From assembly GCA_041689995.1 (NCBI GenBank), contig JBDNFD010000006.1, forward strand, positions 1-33,419: DNA of 33,419 nucleotides, in the 5' to 3' direction. Positions 30,501 through 33,419 of the stretch are shown in pieces. This stretch comes from DASSWG01 sp041689995. GTDB taxonomy: Bacteria > Bacteroidota > Bacteroidia > Flavobacteriales > Flavobacteriaceae. The notes beneath the pieces were generated by a model that saw only the letters and a program-made list of their open reading frames with translations, was not told the DNA's origin and did no database searches. Every line of letters starts with the position of its first letter. Within the stretch, counting starts at the first letter, position 1. Both the position numbers and the translations under genes were made by a program.

Positions 30501-31372
30501 CCACGCCTTTCAGCAGGGCCTAGATGCACCACAGCCAAATCCTTGATCAGGATTGGTTTGTTGTTAATTTCAGTAACCACGGTACTTTCAATATCCTCGA
30601 CAGATTCTATATAGCCCAGTCCGCGAACCAAATATTCCACTTTATTAATTTCCAGGGTTTTTGCGCCAATATCGCGGTTGGAATTTTTCACCGCCATCAT
30701 CACCTGATCAATCCCAACATTAAAGGCTTTCAGCGCATCGGGGTCTACATCTATCTGGTATTCCTGAATAAATCCACCTACAGAGGCAACTTCCGAAACG
30801 CCGGTAGTACCGCTCAAACCGAGTTTTACATAAAAATCCTGTATGGTACGTAATTCATGCAAATCCCATCCGCCGGTAACATTTCCTTGTGGATCGTGTC
30901 CTTCCAGCGTGTACCAAAATACCTGTCCCAGACCCGTTGCATCCGGACCCATGGTAGGAGATACTCCTTGTGGTAAAATATTAGAAGGAAGCGAATTCAA
31001 TTTTTCCAAAACCCGGGTTCGCGACCAATAAAATTCTACATCCTCTTCAAAAATGATGTAAATAATGGAAAACCCGAACATGGAGGTACTTCTAATGGAT
31101 TTTACTCCCGGAATCCCCAATAAGGAAGTGGTTAAGGGATAGGTGATCTGGTCTTCAATATCCTGAGGAGACCGGCCGGACCAATCGGTAAATACAATTT
31201 GTTGGTTTTCACCTATATCCGGAATGGCATCTACGGGAACAGGATCTTTAGGAAGAAAGCCGGTATCCCAGCCAAAAGGCGACGTAACCAACCCCCAACC
31301 GATGAAAGATGCAAGCAGAAGTACGGTAACCAAACGGTTGTACAGAAAATATTTTATGAGTTTATCAAACAT
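27515..31372 (-). CDS. cusA: CusA/CzcA-type heavy-metal RND efflux pump
   Basis: A 1285-residue inner-membrane RND pump of the heavy-metal family, driven by protons. Seen are the start FLYNRLVTVLLLASFIGWGL, FTDWSGRSPQDIEDQITYPL, TM4 with GIAIAIGVMVDVGIIFVENT (proton-relay Asp near residue 430), and the second half with MRAPMGIKVFGPDL and IATDDGVLMGTYIHQ. It is about 240 residues longer than CusA of E. coli. Extra length lies in a hydrophobic block (about 530-640) and a polar segment (about 765-860), as in other Bacteroidota copies. Met residues (TSMPHAG, MRAPMG) suit Cu(I)/Ag(I). First gene of the cus operon. Confidence 0.95.
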   Translation of the reverse strand: MFDKLIKYFLYNRLVTVLLLASFIGWGLVTSPFGWDTGFLPKDPVPVDAIPDIGENQQIVFTDWSGRSPQDIEDQITYPLTTSLLGIPGVKSIRSTSMFGFSIIYIIFEEDVEFYWSRTRVLEKLNSLPSNILPQGVSPTMGPDATGLGQVFWYTLEGHDPQGNVTGGWDLHELRTIQDFYVKLGLSGTTGVSEVASVGGFIQEYQIDVDPDALKAFNVGIDQVMMAVKNSNRDIGAKTLEINKVEYLVRGLGYIESVEDIESTVVTEINNKPILIKDLAVVHLGPAERRGILDKGGADVVGGVVVARYGSNPLKAIENTKERIKEISVGLPQKTLADGTVSKVTIVPFYDRTELIHETIGTLENALSHEILISIIVILVLVLNLRASLLISSLLPVGVLMTFIAMRYFGVDANVVALSGIAIAIGVMVDVGIIFVENTIRHLEMPENKDSKGARLLAIIHQATMEVFPAVTTALLTTIVSFLPVFFMENAEGKLFRPLAFTKTFALVASFLIGILILPMLSYFAFNIRIQKAKMVRIWNIILIVAGLFLAIYFSFWLPLALVIIGILRLVEDRNPKFLGKYSTQITLFIIVSVTLFFLTEEWLPLGHQNSVFSNYIFVIVLLGGILLILMSMVKFYQPILSWCLVNKGKFLLLPLTTILFGMMVWLGFPTIFGFAANGFDKVGWDIRTTSVWTGISDTFPGVGKEFMPALNEGSFLLMPTSMPHAGIEATKETLQKLDIAITNIPEIDMAVGKLGRIESALDPAPISMYETIINFKPQYILSHDGEPLAFKVDDEERFILKSGDTLNNEETINQKVSKENLIEDEDGNYYRNWREHIKNPDDIWDEIVKATHIPGVTSAPKLQPIETRLVMLQTGMRAPMGIKVFGPDLLTIQEFGLQLEGLLKEVPSVKAEAVFADRTVGKPYLEIDIDRNAIARYGLSIEDVQKTMETAIGGMEITNTVEGRERFPVRVRYPQELRDDPESIKKILVPTKSGAQIPLGELAALNYVRGPQMIKSEETFLVGYVLFDKRDGNAEVNVVNDAQKHIQDKIDSGALIVPAGVSYKFSGNYENQVRAVKRLAIVIPISLVLIFLLLYFQFKTIIASTIHFSGVFVAFAGGFIMIWLYGQPWFMDFTISGENMRDLFQIHTINLSVAVWVGFIALFGIATDDGVLMGTYIHQVFERRNPKTVPAVRDAVMEAGSKRVRPAMMTAAVAIIALLPVLSSTGKGSDIMVPMAIPIFGGMVIQIMTIFVVPVLQAVWRESEVKKTSKPILPPEGEEPNEVQ

Positions 31373-31400
31373 TCATTTTATAATTAAACAATTAAACATT

Positions 31401-31417
31401 GGTATTAAGAAAATACC
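31401..31417. promoter_or_regulatory. Short perfect inverted repeat upstream of cusA
   Basis: GGTATT and AATACC are separated by AAGAA, 29 bases before the pump start. It resembles the AATAGGT/ACCTATT repeat before ackA only loosely. Possible operator. Confidence 0.3.
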
Positions 31418-31479
31418 GAATATAAAAATCTATCCTAATGGAAAACACCCACAGGATAATAACGTCTAATGTTTAAAAA

Positions 31480-31929
31480 TCAAATTAAATAGGTCTCGTC
31501 AAGTTTGTAGAGATGCCTGACGATAAGTGGCGGGGGGTATTGTGTATATGAAGATACTTTGTTTTCAAAACCTTCAAAAAGGGTAGTATAAGAATATACA
31601 AATGAAGCTACAAATATTTGTTGATCAAAGGAAATTTTCTCAAAACTTAATTGAAGCTCGTCTTGTCCTTTAATTATTTGGTTTTCTTCACTGCAACAAT
31701 TCTTTTTAATAATTGAACAATCAGAACTTTTAAGGGAGCGGATAGCTTGGGTTTCAGATTCCATTCCACAAGATTTTACCTTGTGAAAGATTGATGTATC
31801 AACCAAAAAGATTGATGTATCAACCAAGCTGTCCCCACAATAATGCGAACTTATAGTGAATGACATCGTAGAAAATAAGACTACAAGTGCCATTGTAAAA
31901 GAAAGTGCTTTGTGGAATGCTTTTTTCAT
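31480..31929 (-). CDS. HYC_CC_PP family exported protein
   Basis: A 149-residue protein with a signal sequence (FTMALVVLFSTMSFT), then SSHYCGDSLVDTSIF, a KSCGMES pair, KKNCCSEE, and TQYPPPLIVR near the end. HYC, CC and PP give the family its name. Such proteins stand before metal efflux genes in Bacteroidota; their thiols probably bind copper. The 7-residue LVDTSIF is duplicated by an exact 21-bp tandem repeat. The gene runs 107 bases ahead of cusA in the same direction. Confidence 0.88.
   Translation of the reverse strand: MKKAFHKALSFTMALVVLFSTMSFTISSHYCGDSLVDTSIFLVDTSIFHKVKSCGMESETQAIRSLKSSDCSIIKKNCCSEENQIIKGQDELQLSFEKISFDQQIFVASFVYSYTTLFEGFENKVSSYTQYPPPLIVRHLYKLDETYLI
31786..31827. repeat. 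Exact 21-bp tandem duplication in the HYC_CC_PP gene
   Basis: Two 21-bp copies (31786-31806 and 31807-31827) keep the frame and double LVDTSIF. It looks recent because the copies are identical. Confidence 0.85.
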
Positions 31930-31935
31930 TGTTCA

Positions 31936-31943
31936 CAAATCTA
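31936..31943 (-). promoter_or_regulatory. Candidate -7 box before the HYC_CC_PP gene
   Basis: Minus-strand TAGATTTG is an exact TAnnTTTG match, 6 bases before the start codon, so a very short leader would result. No clear -33 box at proper spacing. By eye only. Confidence 0.3.
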
Positions 31944-32089
31944 CAATTTTTTTGTCATATAAAATTAATTTAACAATCATTAAATAGACTTTGGTTCATT
32001 TTGAACTTTTGTGTGTTTAATTTAAGCTGTATGTTTTGCTTTTAATTGTTCCTGTTGTTTCAAAGAGATATTTTCAGATTTCAATATTT

Positions 32090-32124
32090 TTTGGACAAAG
32101 TCTAAGGAAAAAACTGTAATTTTG
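32090..32124 (+). promoter_or_regulatory. Candidate promoter of the plus-strand gene
   Basis: TTTG at 32090-32093 and TAATTTTG at 32117-32124 match the Bacteroidota -33 and -7 boxes, with a 23-base spacer (a little long). This is the only promoter-like pair between the two divergent genes. The rest of 31944-32249 holds AT-rich sequence with no gene seen. Confidence 0.35.
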
Positions 32125-32249
32125 TCACTATCTTATCTTCTAAGACCAAAATCAATAGGGGGTCACTATGACCGGAATATCCAAAGGGGATATGTAAAAT
32201 GTTTAGCGTCAACAAAAACAGACGAGACAGTAGCATAATAAAAAACAAT

Positions 32250-32825
32250 ATGAAATTAGAATTAGCCCTTTCATTATTAATCACTCTTTTATTTATAGGA
32301 GGCGATATCTCAATGCTCGGAATTAAAATTTACGATAGTAGGGAATCCGTTGAAAATTTAAAACTTGAAGGTATTGGTAGGGAACCTGGTATAATTAAAT
32401 ACCGAACGAAGGACGGAAATGACTTATCAGTGACGTTTGAGAAGGATAAAGTGGTGTATATGGAAAATGATTGGTTAGAGAACCCAAAAAACCGACAGCC
32501 TTTATTTTCAGACTTTTCTTTTGGCCAAACGTCATTAAAAGATATTAGAGATAAATTTAAGACGAATGGCTTTGGTTATAAAACTCGAATGGTTCGTATG
32601 ACGGATGACGCCTTAATTGATTTCAGCTGTTTTGAATTCGACAGTCCAAGTAGTGTAGTGCTTGTATTAATAACTACAGTTTCTCTAAAAGAAGAATTAA
32701 CAAAAGAAAACATCCATGAAAAGTTAAAACTTGAAGCTGTAATTCTTGCTGATAAAGGATATTTAGATAGAATATGGGGCGAAGGGAAAGTGTATAGCGA
32801 TGGATATAAAAAAATTAAATTATGA
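32250..32825 (+). CDS. Hypothetical exported protein, only plus-strand gene
   Basis: A 191-residue product is read from the ATG at 32250, chosen because a hydrophobic signal helix (LALSLLITLLFIGGDISMLG) follows at once. An in-frame ATG at 32199 would add 17 polar residues. The rest is mixed alpha/beta with IYDSRESVENLKLEGIGREP, DLSVTFEKDKVVYMENDW and SFGQTSLKDIRDKF. No family is recognised; the SFGQTSL... pattern and size recall small secreted or immunity-like proteins of Bacteroidota, but this is not firm. After the TGA stop the same frame stays open for 60 codons and is hydrophobic. It points away from the copper island. Confidence 0.6.
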   Translation: MKLELALSLLITLLFIGGDISMLGIKIYDSRESVENLKLEGIGREPGIIKYRTKDGNDLSVTFEKDKVVYMENDWLENPKNRQPLFSDFSFGQTSLKDIRDKFKTNGFGYKTRMVRMTDDALIDFSCFEFDSPSSVVLVLITTVSLKEELTKENIHEKLKLEAVILADKGYLDRIWGEGKVYSDGYKKIKL

Positions 32826-33000
32826 CATGTTTTCCTGACTGCTATCATTGCATATGGAATTATTTTTGGTTTTTCAGAAATGATTTTTAATGATATCGCT
32901 AGCTTTAAAGAATATATGTTGAAATTTTGGAAAAAAACTATATTCCTTTTCAGTATTGTCCGGGAAAAGAAACAAGACCGCTGCGCTGCAAGAACCAAGA
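32826..33000 (+). other. Open extension after the stop of the 32250 gene
   Basis: In the same frame, after TGA, the sequence reads VFLTAIIAYGIIFGFSEM, then LKFWKKTIFLFSIVREKKQD, and stops at 33009-33011. This is two hydrophobic stretches with a basic end. It may be a C-terminal membrane part cut off by a premature stop, or chance. The last part contains AAGAACCAAGAGCCAAGAC, a repeat-like word. Confidence 0.3.
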
Positions 33001-33011
33001 GCCAAGACTAG

Positions 33012-33419
33012 ATTCGTAAAGCGCTGATAATATAGGCTTTAATGATTACGATTAACCCAAGTTACAATGTTTTGCCTTCATTTTTAAAAATTCGAAAAAA
33101 GAAGGTCATAAATAAAAAAAAACGTCGGAAAACCTTTATTGGGGTCATTCATACAAGGTCGTCTTAATTTTAATCGGACAACAATGATTCCTTTTATCAA
33201 AGCTTTTGGATCATAGTAATAATTGCATAATGATGAAGGTCGATCTTTAAATGACCCAACAGTCAACTTTTTTTGTTAATTTTAGGAAATATTTAAGAAT
33301 TCATAAATAATTTATAAAAACGAAAGATTAGCAGTTGCTGCTATGATAGTAAGCGATAGCCCAAACACTAATCAGAATATTTTATGCAATATGGTTTTAC
33401 TCTAATATAAATTTATAAT
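33012..33419. other. AT-rich stretch without a gene
   Basis: I see no credible gene, RNA or mobile element in these 408 bases. Frames of up to 60 codons occur but have no recognisable product. Confidence 0.5.

Noticed and set aside
32102..32284. A 60-codon minus-strand frame upstream of the plus-strand gene
   Set aside because: It overlaps the start of the plus-strand gene, has no support, and crosses the likely promoter.
33084..33266. A 60-codon minus-strand frame near the right end
   Set aside because: No recognisable family, no leader and a composition expected by chance.

Overview
The window looks like an accessory region of a member of the Bacteroidota, most likely a flavobacterium. 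The base composition is AT-rich, and starts lie behind A-rich leaders rather than strong Shine-Dalgarno sites. TAnnTTTG-type promoter boxes can be seen, and several families are typical of that phylum (HYC_CC_PP protein, Haem_bd-type cytochrome, SHOCT micro-proteins, the long form of CusA). All genes but one are on the minus strand, so transcription runs from high to low coordinates. No rRNA, tRNA, CRISPR array or complete insertion sequence was seen.

Region A (31929 to about 12590) is a copper/silver defence island. In transcription order it holds a HYC_CC_PP protein; the efflux set CusA (RND pump), CusC/TolC-like channel and CusB with a C-terminal DUF3347 domain; a frameshifted micro-protein; a PII-like regulator; and a secreted multicopper oxidase with a Met-rich insert and a CopB-like barrel tail. 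An APC permease and two lipoproteins with nearly identical signal peptides follow. Next come a haem-binding protein, a 34-residue membrane peptide, an AraC regulator with a CxxC metal-binding N-terminus, two small HMA copper carriers, three Met-rich lipoproteins, a DUF302 protein, three SHOCT micro-proteins and a DUF5676 membrane protein. Decay is visible: a CueO-type oxidase remnant, a frameshifted SHOCT gene and the frameshifted micro-protein.

Region B (12442 to 1) is an energy and carbon module in closely spaced or overlapping genes. It holds a membrane AlbA_2 protein, a lycopene-cyclase-domain protein, an NDH-2-like dehydrogenase, a second APC permease, an archaeal-type (type II) GAPDH, a DhnA-type class I aldolase, a stub of phosphofructokinase, a GH130 enzyme, acetate kinase, phosphoketolase, a tandem universal stress protein and the start of an ATP-cone protein. 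Together these could pass sugar phosphates through phosphoketolase to acetyl phosphate and ATP, bypassing phosphofructokinase, possibly under stress.

Region C (31930 to the end) holds the only plus-strand gene, a hypothetical exported protein, and about 600 bases with no convincing gene.

The most unusual features are a 30-bp palindromic element inserted in frame four times in Met-rich proteins, a multicopper oxidase fused to a CopB-like domain, an HMA-AraC fusion beside a micro-protein, an overlapping AlbA/lycopene-cyclase-like/NDH-2 set, and an archaeal-type glycolytic pair beside a phosphofructokinase stub.
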